A DNA stretch of 64,000 bases from Gyrodactylus bullatarudis. Lineage: Eukaryota > Platyhelminthes > Monogenea > Gyrodactylidea > Gyrodactylidae. The translations under genes and the position numbers were made by a program. Positions 39,901 through 49,009 of the stretch are shown piece by piece; position 1 is the stretch's first letter, and every line of letters starts with the position of its first letter. The DNA is taken from positions 1 through 64,000 of the forward strand of contig SSNU01000223.1 in the NCBI GenBank assembly GCA_012064415.1, in the 5' to 3' direction. The notes under the pieces are model-generated. The model was given only the letters and a program-made list of their open reading frames with translations. It ran no database searches and was not told the DNA's origin.

Positions 39901-42465
39901 CAAAACTAAAAGGAAGTCATTTCTCAAATTTATTTTTGAAAAGCAGAAAAAAAATAGAAACTTTGAACGAAATTTGTATAAGTTGAAAATATCAAAAGAT
40001 TTTTTCTATTTTGCTCATTTATCATTTGGGGAAAAACCTACTACAGTGGTATATTTTCAAGTTATAGCTGAAGCTTGACATGTTTGAATAACTAAAGGTT
40101 TTGGATCAAAATCATAACATCAAACTGATTTCTCATTTTCCAATTAAATCTACTTTTACCAGTACGGGAGTTATTGATGATCCGATGGCATATTGTGTCA
40201 TGATCTAAAATCGATAGAATGATCGTAAACTAAAATAACAGCTTCATTGTGTATGAGAATAAATTTATGAACAGTAAGGAGAATCTTGATTTTTCCTTCC
40301 TGTCTATACGATGAATAATTTAGGAGTGACTTCAAAACGTTCAATCCATTCAGACAGATACAGAGCAAATTGAGTCTTCTATCATGTTCGAGTATTCCAA
40401 AACTTGGGACTCAAGTATAGCCATAATAAATCATTGTTTATTTCTAATTCTGCCATATAATTAAATTTAAATCTGAAGCTAGTTATATGCAGATGAGAAT
40501 TTACTCAATATTCTTCTTCGAGCAGTCAGGAACTAAAATATGTTTTAAATCACAAAATATTATGAGCTGAAAAGTTACTAAGAAAATCAATTTTTCAAAA
40601 GATTTCAACTTCTTATTTTGGAAAATGGGACCATCTAAACACGTAGAAAACAACCATTATTTTTTAATTGTACAACTGATCGGCTCATTTATTTTGGGAT
40701 CAAAAAGGTAATTTTTTCCGGAGAAAAAGATTGAAAATTTTGTAAATACTTAGGTAGGGAAAAAATAAAATGCAAAAATTTCAATTTTCCTAACTCTAGA
40801 AAGATTTCTGAAGTGTATAACACATAAGTTTAACTTTTCAAGTTTTTTGATCTCAAGAATTTTGATTCAGAATTAAGAAAGGGAACAAAAGTTCATTCAC
40901 AATTAGAAAAATAAGATCAAATATGCTAAATGTGATTCCAGCAACCCATTATCACTGAATTCAATTGTGCCTTTTTTAACGATTAAATAGAGAATAAAGC
41001 TTATTTTTCTTACTTAGAATCATGTTGGTCTTTTTCCTCGCAATGAATTCGTTTTCAAGTCACCGATGTCAAAAGTCCTTTAGATAAATGAACGCGAGAT
41101 GTAATATGCAAACATTCTATAGATTAACTGCCATTTTAATTTATATTAAAAATATCTCTTATTTCGATAATTGGAAGCTTAGAAAGATCTACTGGGAAGT
41201 TAATTAGATGCATGCAGTAACTCAGCCTGCTTTTGTAATTACGAAATTGACATTAAGTAAGAATATCCCTGATGATGAATCGATAAGATAATAGTAGCAG
41301 GAATAAAAGGGAAAGAAAAACTGGGTAAAAGAAATTCTTGTTACCTGACAAACTAGGATATAATCGGATATCCATTTGAAACGGAAATCGTCCAATGACT
41401 CATGAGAAAGGTAATTGAAGATTTTTTTCAGGTTGAAATTGTACAAAATAGACGGAATAAATGCTTCCCCTAAGAAATAAGATTCATGAACACCCTGTCT
41501 TGAAAATATGCCTGCTTTCAAGCAACCAAAAAATATATCATGACTATATAGCTTCTATAAATGTTTAAGAAAACAAGGGTAGATTTATAACTTTGGCCTT
41601 AAATTAAGTTTATTTATTTTTCAAATATGTAAAATTCATATAATAATTGTTATCAAGATGTGAGATTTGTTTTCTTATTATTCGAATACAACATTTTGGC
41701 ATAAAAACTCTGCTTTCTACCATCTTTGCATGAAAATAAGTCAAACGATGGGGGCTTTTAAACAAAAAAAAACTTTGTCACACTTTAGATTTTCAAATAC
41801 ATTTTGATAGGGAAAGAAAGCATTTATAATTATTATTCCTTAAGAAGCTCTCCCATGTGATCCTGGAATAATCAATTAGATTATCAAAATCTATCAGATG
41901 CTTTCTTGAAAACTCTTAAAAGTTATATTTTAAGAGAATGTGTTTAACCATATTAGACGTATCATTCTTTTGTTATCTAAATCTTGCACGTAAATCTTTT
42001 GTTTTCACGAATTAAATCGAAATTCTCTCAAAACTCCTGATCATACGCTTCAATTCATCTTTTATTTAGTATTCTCAATTTTGCAGAGGAGAATTCAGAA
42101 AAATGACTCATAATTATTTAAAATAATGTACTCCATTTAGTCTTTTTTCAAGACCAGCATAAATAGAATAATTTTTATTCATGATAATTTTGTTCAAGGA
42201 TAAAAAAGTTTCCTAAATATATTTCAAAGATGAACGAAAATTTTGAGTTTTAACACTGACGGTCAATGGAATAGCTAGGCGAAATTAAAAAAAACTCACT
42301 ATTATCAAAAGAATTAGCTGGATCTACCACAGAATATTTTCGAACATCACCAATAATGCTACCTTCACTACCACGATAGCCAAGCTCTTTACGAGCTGAT
42401 CCATTTTGTTGATTGTTTGGATGAAGGGAGTCTGATTTTTTGGCTAGTAAGAGTTGAGTGCTCAT
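12511..42465 (-). CDS. stomatin (band 7/SPFH family), long isoform, 6 coding exons
   Basis: Joining 42465-42300, 33158-33049, 32532-32377, 18300-18097, 17498-17443 and 12970-12511 gives 1152 nt, an uninterrupted 383-residue protein. Every junction has GT-AG and correct phase. Stomatins are cholesterol-binding, oligomeric scaffolds on the inner face of the plasma membrane that modulate ion channels. Residues about 64-90 form the hydrophobic hairpin with its conserved proline (ITLPISLIM). The SPFH domain follows ([79 protein letters not shown]). A coiled-coil comes next ([20 protein letters not shown]), then [11 protein letters not shown] near residue 300, and a disordered Ser/His-rich tail. 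The C terminus ...NYAV could be a class II PDZ ligand (inference). The residue 1-55 head is not conserved as far as I can tell. The orthologue within the family (stomatin, UNC-1 or MEC-2 type) is not resolved. Confidence 0.95.
13998..15156. repeat. direct repeat flanking the 14347-15072 foldback
   Basis: A stretch of about 35 bp, ATCTCACAGTAG then AGTCGAACCTCAA, occurs at about 14000 and again at about 15123 in the same orientation with few changes. The foldback lies between them. It is probably part of an older repeat into which the foldback jumped. Confidence 0.6.
14347..15072. mobile_element. foldback MITE, subfamily A, near-complete
   Basis: Ends AGCTAATTGATATGAAGTT and its inverse are flanked by TA (14345-14346 and 15073-15074). 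The arms pair over about 300 bp through GGAATCCTACTCATGTTGCC, TTTGGCGCCAAAATCCCATT and ATTTTCAGGATCAAG blocks. It has no transposase and is the best reference copy of subfamily A. Confidence 0.85.
15645..16010. repeat. decayed subfamily A foldback
   Basis: Inverted halves remain recognisable (AAGTTGAGAATTTTTGATTTTTACA on the left, AGCTCAAAGTTCG and GTGGGCCACATTAT on the right), but both termini and much of the right arm have decayed. Confidence 0.5.
16112..16981. mobile_element. long inverted-repeat element, family C
   Basis: Arms of about 125-150 bp at 16112-16260 and 16840-16981 are inverted copies, with shared blocks TTATTTCTAG, ACGAATCTGGTATTT and GAGCTGAGATAATGGTCAAA. Outer ends are CACAGGTGG and CCACCAGTG. 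No target duplication is evident, so the superfamily is not assigned (the CACTG-like end is only suggestive). The interior of about 580 bp has no coding sequence. Confidence 0.75.
17106..17172. repeat. short hairpin, 16-bp arms
   Basis: CCTCCCCCTGGAAATG and its near-inverse CATTTCCAGGGCGAGG are separated by about 34 bp. It is GC-rich against an AT-rich background. It could be a very small MITE or an RNA hairpin in the stomatin intron. Confidence 0.6.
17225..17345 (-). repeat. foldback subfamily A end fragment
   Basis: TTTTAAATTCTCAATTTCATATTAACTAGCATT at its right end is a degraded outer terminus of the A family, with a remnant of the adjoining arm to its left. The partner arm is lacking. 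Confidence 0.45.
17443..17498 (-). CDS. stomatin coding exon 5
   Basis: A 56-nt exon between acceptor TTTTTCCAG and donor GTGAGT, encoding residues 213-231 ([19 protein letters not shown], the last codon completed by exon 6). This is the invariant core of the SPFH domain. It is too short to show as an open frame. Confidence 0.95.
18097..18300 (-). CDS. stomatin coding exon 4
   Basis: A 204-nt exon between acceptor TATTTCAG and donor GTTGGT, phase 0 at both ends, residues 145-212. It starts [18 protein letters not shown] and ends ESISNMMQ, the middle of the SPFH domain. The donor is weak by consensus but is supported by exact continuity with exon 5. Confidence 0.95.
19290..19560. repeat. subfamily A foldback fragment
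   Basis: CCCCATTTTTTCAAGTTTTGAGC, ATTGACTTGAAAGTG and TTTTTCAGGATAAGA match the inner left arm of the A copies at 14347 and 57124. The outer end is missing. Confidence 0.6.
20267..20340 (+). repeat. subfamily A foldback left terminus, solo
   Basis: AAGTTAGTTGATATGAAATTGGGAATCTATGATTTTTACA is the outer left end of subfamily A; sequence diverges after about 60 bp. No right arm is present. Confidence 0.65.
22377..23460 (+). pseudogene. mariner transposase, broken
   Basis: The start is taken as ATG at 22377 ([16 protein letters not shown]...), the usual mariner N terminus, rather than the upstream ATG at 22305. The helix-turn-helix pair is visible ([39 protein letters not shown]). Near 22838 a short deletion destroys the first catalytic Asp before EKW and shifts frame. 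A TAG follows at about 22888. The second frame restarts at [10 protein letters not shown] and keeps LLQDNARPH (second Asp) and [16 protein letters not shown] (third Asp, 34 residues later). At 23284 a 74-bp insertion adds a stop after KMDLM. The C-terminal piece continues in shifted frames to about 23460 (LPIRWEKC...SGNYF in decayed form). It cannot encode an active enzyme. Confidence 0.9.
23284..23357 (-). mobile_element. 74-bp element with 12-bp target duplication
   Basis: The sequence is flanked by identical ATGGACTTGATG at 23272-23283 and 23358-23369, and removing it restores the mariner reading. Read on the minus strand it runs TTTGCTAGTAGG inverse (CCTACTAGCAAA), GTGTGGTCACT, then TAATTGTCTAAAAACACTGTAATTTCC and GTGCTTATTTA. 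It shares these blocks with copies at 28787-28833 and 38755-38968. There is no coding capacity. Confidence 0.88.
24515..24545 (+). repeat. fragment of the small CTACTAG element family
   Basis: GTGTAGAAATTACAGTGTTT matches the outer segment GAAATTACAGTGTTT of the 74-bp and 214-bp copies. Nothing else of the element is seen. Confidence 0.4.
25864..26605. mobile_element. foldback MITE, subfamily B, complete
   Basis: 742 bp with both ends (AACCTAATTGACATGAAGAT and inverse) next to TA (25862-25863, 26606-26607). The arms pair almost throughout, over more than 300 bp, meeting near 26235-26290, so the single strand would form a long near-perfect hairpin. No coding capacity. Best reference copy of subfamily B. 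Confidence 0.88.
27333..28175. mobile_element. Mutator-like MITE with 9-bp target duplication
   Basis: Ends GAGTTAATTCCAAAATTAG and its inverse CTAATTTTGGAATTAACTC are flanked by ACAATTTAA at 27324-27332 and 28176-28184. A 9-bp duplication and G-starting terminus fit MULE elements, and the window contains a MULE transposase fragment at 2-682. The inverted similarity extends about 40 bp inward. The 843-bp element has no transposase. Confidence 0.8.
28787..28833 (+). mobile_element. 47-bp copy of the CTACTAG element, 13-bp target duplication
   Basis: ACTAGCCAAGTGTGGTCACTGG, then TAATTTCTACAAGTTGCTTATTTAC. Flanks are AAAGAAAAAAACT at 28774-28786 and 28834-28846. Compared with the 74-bp copy the centre is deleted. 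The duplication is A-rich and therefore slightly less convincing on its own than the other two. Confidence 0.7.
29440..29590 (+). pseudogene. mariner transposase C-terminal relic
   Basis: Around 29517-29580 the translation reads [20 protein letters not shown], the conserved mariner C-terminal block (LP.RW.KC...GNYF). Upstream sequence to about 29150 may be decayed transposase, but I cannot align it with confidence. A B foldback begins 20 bp after the relic. Confidence 0.55.
29607..30030. mobile_element. foldback MITE, subfamily B, internally shortened
   Basis: Left end AAGCTAGTTGAAATGAAG after TA at 29605-29606; right end CATGTCAACTAATTT before TA at 30031-30032. 424 bp, so the centre has been deleted relative to the 742-bp copy. 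Confidence 0.75.
30500..30789. mobile_element. foldback MITE, subfamily B, shortened
   Basis: The left arm begins with TTATAATTTACTATTTTTACA and GGATTCACAGAAAAAAAT; the right end ATGTCAATTAGGTT abuts TA at 30790-30791. The outermost left bases are decayed and the centre is deleted. Confidence 0.65.
32377..32532 (-). CDS. stomatin coding exon 3
   Basis: 156 nt between an AATAG acceptor and donor GTTAGT, phase 0 both sides, residues 93-144. It starts [15 protein letters not shown] and ends FDVPPQE: the start of the SPFH domain just after the membrane hairpin. Confidence 0.96.
32690..32860. repeat. subfamily A foldback remnant
   Basis: GTTGGTGCCGAATTCCCATTT and its partial inverse GGGAATTAGTCACCAA enclose a short loop; a decayed right terminus AAATCTAGCTTTG follows. 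Very small collapsed hairpin. Confidence 0.4.
33049..33158 (-). CDS. stomatin coding exon 2 (membrane hairpin)
   Basis: 110 nt between acceptor TATTTCAG and donor GTAAGT, residues 56-92 (first codon split with exon 1). It encodes [20 protein letters not shown] and then the hydrophobic stretch with the conserved Pro. The first two nucleotides complete an Asn codon from either alternative first exon. Confidence 0.95.
34640..34830 (-). repeat. subfamily A foldback right-arm fragment
   Basis: CATGAAAATAATTTTTTTC, AGGATTCCAAAACATCTTC and TTCGAATTCTTGATGAAAATATCGAG match the right arm of the A copies. The terminus itself is lost. Confidence 0.65.
36600..36850. repeat. subfamily B foldback right-arm fragment
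   Basis: ATCAGCATTTTAATTATTTGAAATCGAC, AGCTCAAAAGTTGAAA and TAAATTCTCGTCTTCAGATCGGCTCGCTTTA correspond to the B right arm and terminus. The left arm is absent. Confidence 0.65.
38701..39363. mobile_element. foldback MITE, subfamily B, carrying an insertion
   Basis: Left end AGTTAGGTGACATGAAGATA after TA at 38699-38700; right end inverse ATTCTCATCTTGATTTCATCTAGCTT before TA at 39364-39365. The 214-bp element at 38755-38968 interrupts the left arm 54 bp from its end. Confidence 0.75.
38755..38968 (+). mobile_element. 214-bp CTACTAG element, fullest copy, 11-bp target duplication
   Basis: Flanked by ACACATAACTT at 38744-38754 and 38969-38979. It begins TTAGACAATTAACCTACTAG, and the exact inverse of this 20-mer lies at 38933-38952, followed by 16 further bases ending CACTGTAATTTCT. 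GCAAAGTGTGGTCACTGGTAA follows the left repeat. No open frame. It shows the likely parental structure from which the 74-bp and 47-bp copies derive by internal deletion. Confidence 0.85.
40475..40760. repeat. subfamily B foldback, decayed
   Basis: Left end GAAGCTAGTTATATGCAGATGAGAATTTACT; the right part keeps TTTTTTCCGGAGAAAAAGATTG. The arms are shortened and the right terminus is lost. Confidence 0.55.
41345..41510 (-). CDS. possible exon resembling a C2 domain strand (uncertain)
   Basis: Minus-strand open frame with [15 protein letters not shown], then [12 protein letters not shown] and [11 protein letters not shown] up to a CAG followed by GTAACA. The FLGE.FIP...NFN pattern resembles one beta-strand of a C2 domain of synaptotagmin-like proteins. 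It lies in a stomatin intron on the same strand. A polypyrimidine-poor acceptor (GAAAGCAG) may precede it. No neighbouring exon was found, so it may be a chance frame. Confidence 0.2.
42300..42465 (-). CDS. stomatin first coding exon, long isoform
   Basis: ATG at 42465-42463, with an in-frame TAG 18 nt upstream, so this Met is the start unless an intron intervenes. It encodes [20 protein letters not shown] and on to NSFDN (55 residues) and one base of the next codon, then donor GTGAGT. The head is hydrophilic and cytosolic by stomatin topology. Confidence 0.9.
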
Positions 42466-42954
42466 ATTATCACAAGTTGTTTTCTATTTTTCAAGTCTGA
42501 ATAAATCCGTAGTTTCAAGTGTTTAAAGTAGGAAGGCAGAGTGAAAAGTTTCTACATTGAGGTCAATAATAGAAGAGCTCATTCGTGTGTCAATTTGCAA
42601 TGGGAAAATTTTGAGACAGAAGCTCTGTAAAAAGAATTTGGAGAGAAAGTAATCATAACCTCCTCTCATTCGTCAGCTATCCATTGACCAATCAGAATCA
42701 AGCTTGATTTTTCATATCAAAAATCTAGTGTAACATAATTAGAATTATTGAGTCATGTGTATTTATTATTTTATGATTTCAATGCAACTTTAATTGTTAT
42801 TGAAAGTTACTTATACTCTTTTATTGTTACATTGCCTTTTTATTGCGTATTTTATCTTATCTTTAATGGTCTTGAAAAATTAAAGAAGACATCTAGTTAA
42901 CCTGAAAAAATATTCATGTAATAATAGCAAATTTTCATCTTCAAAATTATAAGG

Positions 42955-43300
42955 TTTTAATTGTTCTTTATTTAATTAGGATCCTTCAGAATAAAATCGA
43001 GAAAAAATCATGCGCAAATTTTATAATAAAATTTGAACAAGTGAAAATCTAATTTTCTGTACAAAAGCTTTCTTTACAAAATCAACTATGGCTTGTAGAT
43101 AATGATAAAATTGCTTTCTATTAATGATAAATAGTAAAAATTAAGTTAATATTTCTAGTTAGTCTATAGAAAAATTAACTGTGTTTGGTTTACTGAAATT
43201 GAGTCAAAAAAAATTTGCCGCAAGATTTAAATTCTTAAGAACCTTTCGGAAAATTAGAATTCTCCAGGACCCTATTATAAAACAATGAACTCAAAGTAAG
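42955..43300 (+). repeat. dispersed repeat, paralogous to 57045-57990
   Basis: Blocks CGAGAAAAAATCATGCGCA, TTTGAACAAGTGAAAATCTAA, ATGATAAAATTGCTTTCTATT, GATAAATAGTAAAAATTAAGT and TTTACTGAAATTGAGTC all recur in order at 57,070-57,930. In the 57-kb copy an A foldback lies between the second and third block. Confidence 0.75.
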
Positions 43301-43974
43301 ATTAAACCTAAGTTGCACTTATCAATTTTATTTGAGATGAGACATAGTAATAGAAAATGTAAAACTAATATTTATTTATTCATAAAATACTTTTGTAGAA
43401 TGCTCACCAATATATATTTGTTTTTTATGAGTTTGATTTATAACAAATTGACCAACCAAATGATGAATAAGTAATCGTGATATGGAGACATGACGCCAGG
43501 ATTGTATTTTTTTATGTACGAACAAATTTATGAGAAGAGTTGAGATAAAAAGAAAAAAGTTTATAAATTCTTTCGCTTACTAAATTCATTAAATATATTC
43601 ACACAAAGATACATGGGATGATTATACAAAACAGTGAAAAAGTTTTGATTTATTTCAAAGCCATGCTATAAGAAATTGGGAAAATCATTCATAGAAATTA
43701 TAAAGATGGACTCACACGACAAGAAAACTTTTCCAACTTATCAGACAACATCACTTATCATTTGGGATACATTTAAACAAGAAGACCATAAAGATAGAAG
43801 TTCAATTGAAATTAAAGAAATTCAAACATGCAAAAACTCTTTTAAGACCTTTTCAATCGTGGCTTTTACCTTTGATTCAAATCTTATCTCTTTGGTATGA
43901 TTCTTATTCAAAAGTAATGAGAATTTTAAAGAAAATAATATATTTGAAAATCTTCATAAAAATAACCTAGGTTA

Positions 43975-44316
43975 AAATATTCTCCACCAGAATTAATAGA
44001 TTTCTGTCAACAAAGTTGAATCAAAAAAGTTGATAAGGCGATTTTCAAACTCTCCTTTATTAAGAAAATGTTTCCCCTTTAAGAAATGCTGCATAGACCT
44101 GAAAAGATGATAATCTTGAAGATGAAGATAAGTGTTCTTCTTCAATTGCTTCAATGATTGGAAACTTATCGACGATTGAAGGTTGGCCTGATTTTGATTT
44201 ATTAACTGAAATCTTGCCTTCTACAAAGTTAGAGTACCATCTAAATAAAGTAGCGGTTTTCTGTAGAAACTCTTATGCAAATAATTTTCGGATATCCTTA
44301 GTATCAAAAATGTTAA
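43975..44316 (-). pseudogene. mariner transposase relic, internally deleted
   Basis: Minus-strand translation gives TKDIRKLFA, a stop, EFLQKTATLFRWYSNFVEGK and SKSGQPSI, matching the mariner N-terminal helix-turn-helix of the 22377 copy ([30 protein letters not shown]). It then jumps to FLKGETF and, after a shift, GEFENRLINFFDS, which is the C-terminal region. The catalytic core between them is deleted. It is a different, older mariner lineage. Confidence 0.7.
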
Positions 44317-45608
44317 TGAGACTCTTCGTTTCTTGAGTTATGAATAAGTTGATGATTTTATAGAAAGGAAAAATAAATTCTCTTCATTTTAATATATATA
44401 ATGTGTTAGTTTTAGGTAACTTTTTGATCATGTAATTTAAAATTATTTTCTATCAAAGATGAAATCTCATATTAGAGTAGGCGAAATTTTTCAACTTTTC
44501 CCAGCCTTAATTTCATCTTAAAGATAATCGAAAAAGAATCATATTTTCCTGTAAAACCATACTTTTACGAATTTGTTCTGATATACAAAATCTCAATTAA
44601 AAATTACAATTTTTGAACACATGCCAAAATTTTTTCAATGAATTTTACTACGAGAAAGGACAAAATTAAGATTTTTTAATACCTTTTGCAACATTTTGAA
44701 TAAAAACAAGTCTTATAGTAAAAATTGAGTCTTTTGAAAGAAATTTCTAGGACATTAGGACGATTCTCCTTTAGATAGTTCCACTCAAAAGACAGTTATC
44801 AGTGAATCCAATGAGCAATTAATTTATACAATCCTCAACTCACAGAGCTTCCTCAGTCAAACCCTACCCCTCCTCCCTGAGGATTTCTTTCAATTCTAAA
44901 TAATCCAATCAGAAGATTTCAAAATTTCACTATTTTATGTAAGAGCCTGATAAGAACCGATGAAATAAAAGCTTCATTACACAAATATTCCCTCCTCTTT
45001 CAAATCCTTCAATAAATGAATATTTCTACTGTTTTTTCTATGGGTTTTTACAGAATATTTTTCTGATTCATACTACTAATATGATATCTTTCGAGTATTC
45101 CAATAATTTATAAACTGATATGACACTTTGAAATTTGAATTTTTTAACACATGTAGAAGACTTTTCGTCAGCTGTTACTCACAATAAATTGTATTAAGGA
45201 GCTAAAGACAAGGTTTTCAAAAGTATTCCTTCAGTAGAAAATTAAAATTTAAAACCCACTGTGATTTTCAGTATCAACATTTTATTTTGTAAGAACATCA
45301 ACATTTTCTACGCTATGAACTGAATTTATCATAGAAAAACTAAACCTGGGGAATGAAGTAAAAGGAAATATAAAAATCTCTGCAAAATAAGTCAAAATTA
45401 TCAACCCGGATAATTTTATTTTGTTAATGTCAAAAATTTTTATTGTAAATTTCCTTTTCATAAATTCGAAACAATAGAGTTCACAATCTGAACTTGGCAG
45501 AAGTCTAAAAACATTGTGAGTTGGCAATTCATGTTGAACAATGATCCTTGAGACCAGACTCAGAATATGCGTCAAAATTCTGATCACTTAAGTTTCAGTA
45601 ACATCAGG

Positions 45609-45793
45609 TTAACCCTTTCGTGCCGATGGACATATATGTCCATTCTCCTATTTTTTGAACCTTCATAACTCTACCAGTTTGATAGGTTTCTGGATCAATT
45701 AAAGATTAAATTGAAGATTGTTAACTTCCATTAGTAATATTTTTCGCCAAATATATAAAAATTGTGAAATAGTCTCGGCACCGAAAGGGTTAA
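45609..45793. mobile_element. piggyBac-type MITE with TTAA duplications
   Basis: TTAA at 45609-45612 is followed by CCCTTTCGTGCCG; the other end CGGCACCGAAAGGG precedes TTAA at 45790-45793. TIRs of 13-14 bp with one indel. Next to the left end is the palindrome ATGGACATATATGTCCAT. The 177-bp element is non-coding. The TIR differs from that of the 60443 element, so it is another family. Confidence 0.9.
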
Positions 45794-48700
45794 AATTGAA
45801 GTGACACTTTGTATTATTCATTAGAATTAGAATAACTCAAAAGTGATCATAAGAGATTATAAAAAAAAAGTTTGACAATGAATTTTTAAAAAAGAGGAAA
45901 GAAAATGGAATGTATCACTTTAAAGCATACGTGGGAAATGTTTCTTGATTAAAACTAAAATACAGTTTGCAGAATTAGTAAAATATAAAGACTTATATCG
46001 ATAATAGCAGTTTAATTCTTATTGGAAATTCTACATAATTCACTTTGGAAGTACTGTCTAAACATTTCACGAATACAATGTGGTGGAGAATGGTTAAAAG
46101 ATGGAATCGAGCTAATCCCCCCGAGGTAACTTTTACTCTGTATCTTTTTACGTGTCCTTAGGAATATTTTTTTATATTATTAGTCAGAAATGATTAGAAT
46201 TTTGGAGTGTTAAGTTTTTTTGATAGGATGTATCTTTAAAATAGTTTTTTTATACATACTGTTATCTTTCAAACTTGCATGACAATTTTAAGTAATATTT
46301 CCTGGCCAAAATATCCTATTTCATCACATGCACTGATAGTGTTTTTGAGAGGATACTTTTATAAAACTAGCAAATAATTATTTAATTGATTTTCTAAATT
46401 TCAATGCAAAGAAACCTGTTCTGTGGAAGTTGCATGAAAACAATAGGCCAAGAAAAATTGCGATCTGTGATCCGAATTTAGGTACGTTGATCCCTCAAAC
46501 TCAAACTTTAAAGTTTTCTTCCCATGAATAGTGTTTTTCAGGTCTTCCTAAAATCCAAATTTTATATTATATTTTGGTGTTGATAAGCCACAAAGTAGAC
46601 ATATTTTAATCAATCATAAACTCGGGCTTCTCATACTTGTGTTAGCTAAACACTTTATGATTCACTTCCATCAGGGAGAAAACAATGCAAAGAAATCTCT
46701 TATTAAAAGTGATGTATGTATGTAGAACAAAAAATACTGCTCTAGAAGAAGAAAGTTGAGAATTTCTTCCCAATCAAATAAAAATTAGCCTTATTCCATG
46801 GGATTAATATGGACATTGGACACAGTCATACGCACATAAGTTTAAAATAGATACATCTGTATTTCTTTCGAAGGATGAGCCATCACCTCAGCAAGGGATG
46901 TATACGAGTGAGTTAGATCATAACTACTAATGAATGAGATTGTGTTGAATTAGTCATTCCTCTGTATATATAAATTCATTTTGAAAAAAAAGAGAATCTC
47001 TTCTTAAATAATAATTAAGGAGGAAAAAGAAGAGTATGCAGGTAAGTAATAGATGGGTCAAAGTTGGGTAATAGTTCCCAACCCCCTCCCCCTACGATCA
47101 GGTCAAATGTGTGTACACCTTTTCAAGTAATTTATAATATATATGTGTATATATTAGGGATTAAAACTTTTATCCTAATACCAGCTTCCGATTTGTTTTT
47201 AGGAGATGTATATTGAATGAAGATGTTATGTGTACTATAGTAGTAATCCCTTGGAGAGTTTCGAGGCTATCTCAAATGGATGCGATCAGTTTTGTGAAAA
47301 AGAACAAGATATTGTTTGATTGACACTAAAAGATATTTACCAATTTATTTGTCTTTAAAAAACCATTCAAGTATGAAACAATTTTACACATTGAATGATT
47401 CACGACTCATTAGGCTTCCTCCTCGATTTGAATGCCGATATAAATGTTTAGAAGAAAGAAAAAACTAGCATTCTAGTTCAAGTTATATTTAAAGATGTTC
47501 TTCATGTTATTTCATGAACTGACTGATAATTTCCCTCGAGTTAATCCAGTTATATTTCTCAAGGGTTGAAAAATAAAATTTGGTTCCTTATTTTTATGTT
47601 TTTTTCTTCAATGAGTAGTTTCTTGGTTTCGACATATGCAAAGACTATACGATATGACCCATATCGGCCTAGCGGAACGTAGATTTCTTCAAGTTTAATT
47701 ACTACGAATAAAAGACGCTATTTGGCCCAAAATTTAAAAGGTATTTCATTCAAACTTCTGGATAGATTTTTTCGTGAGATAAAATTATTGACCGACTAAT
47801 ACATTTATCTATATATAGAACACATAATTATTTACTTTTGGACTTTTGAAGCGTACTAATCAGTCGATGAAGCGTGTGTAATTATTTTTCTGATAAAAAA
47901 ATTTCCTTCATTCATTTTTAACTTTTGTAAATATTTGAGAATAATAATAATTCTTGCAGAAAATGTCGAATGTAATAAAGAATAAATTATTATTTTTGTC
48001 AATATATATTCACTAAGGATATCTTTTGAAATTGGTAAATTTTTTCCAATAGAACTTTTAAAGGCGGTTCTAACCATGTATAACACTAGTAGGTTCTGGT
48101 AAATTCGTAGGGGTGTTATAAAAAGATTGAATGATTTTCCTATCTAAATGTATTGAAAGTCAAAAAAACCAATTATTTTCGAATTTTTGAAAGCTATAAA
48201 TAATCAATCTTAGAATAAATTTTGATGGACCTGAAAAGGCCAGAAATAATCTCTGAATATAGAAGAAAATTTTGATTTTAATAAATTTTAGGGATCGAAG
48301 GTTGATTACTGAAATTTAAGACTCATTTTGACCTAATAAAATTCTTGGTCAGAAGTTCTGACTCAGAACTGAGGTCTGAACCTAAAATGATCATAGAACA
48401 AATCATTATTATGATAACTCATCTTCATATAAATATAGCCTATCTGAATAGATAACTGAAAAAGTTAAGAATGTCAAATCTCAAATACATACAATCATAA
48501 AATATCAAGTGAGATGTAGTATTCTTTTTTAAATCACATGAATTCTTTTGGGAAGAATGACTAAGAGAAATGATTCATGATTTTAAAAGGAATGATGAAT
48601 TAATTTTTCCCTGACACGAGAACACTTCATGTTTTAAGTGGTAACTGGAGCAGTTTAAATATTTTATCAAAGCTTTAATTAATAAATGCAGATTAAAGTC

Positions 48701-49009
48701 GGAATTTCTTTCATTGTTTCCCTTTTTGAGTTCCAAGAATAAAATTAATGTTTAACACGTGATGGAATTTTCATCTTGAGCTAATTAAGGTGAAGAATTT
48801 AGAATTGACATTTCAAATCAATTTTCATCTGAAAGAACCAAAATAGTACAGTTAAGTAGCGAAAGTAGTATTTCCTTCTTGTACTAGAAAAAAAGGATTT
48901 ATCAAGTGCAAAAGACCATTTCATACTGAAGCTAAAGCCGGATCTTTGTTGTAAAACAAGTAATCTTGTGGAATCTTTATATTTTTGGCAGAAATATGTT
49001 GGTCAAACG

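Larger units (their letters stand above)
33159..42299. other. stomatin intron 1 (9.1 kb), repeats
   Basis: Holds an A right-arm fragment (34640-34830), B copies at about 36600-36850, 38701-39363 (with the 214-bp insertion) and about 40475-40760, and a possible exon at 41345-41510. The rest (33160-34640, 34830-36600, 36850-38700, 39365-40475, 41530-42299) shows nothing I can support. Confidence 0.75.

Noticed and set aside
45282..45587. 101-residue minus-strand ORF
   Set aside because: No recognisable motif, low-complexity hydrophobic content, no splice context; expected by chance in this AT-rich sequence.
46078..46140. tRNA-Ser-like stretch (TGGTTAAAAGATGGAATCGAG, then CCCCCCGAGG)
   Set aside because: Resembles the serine tRNA in parts but lacks an acceptor stem and a B box; not enough to call even a pseudogene.
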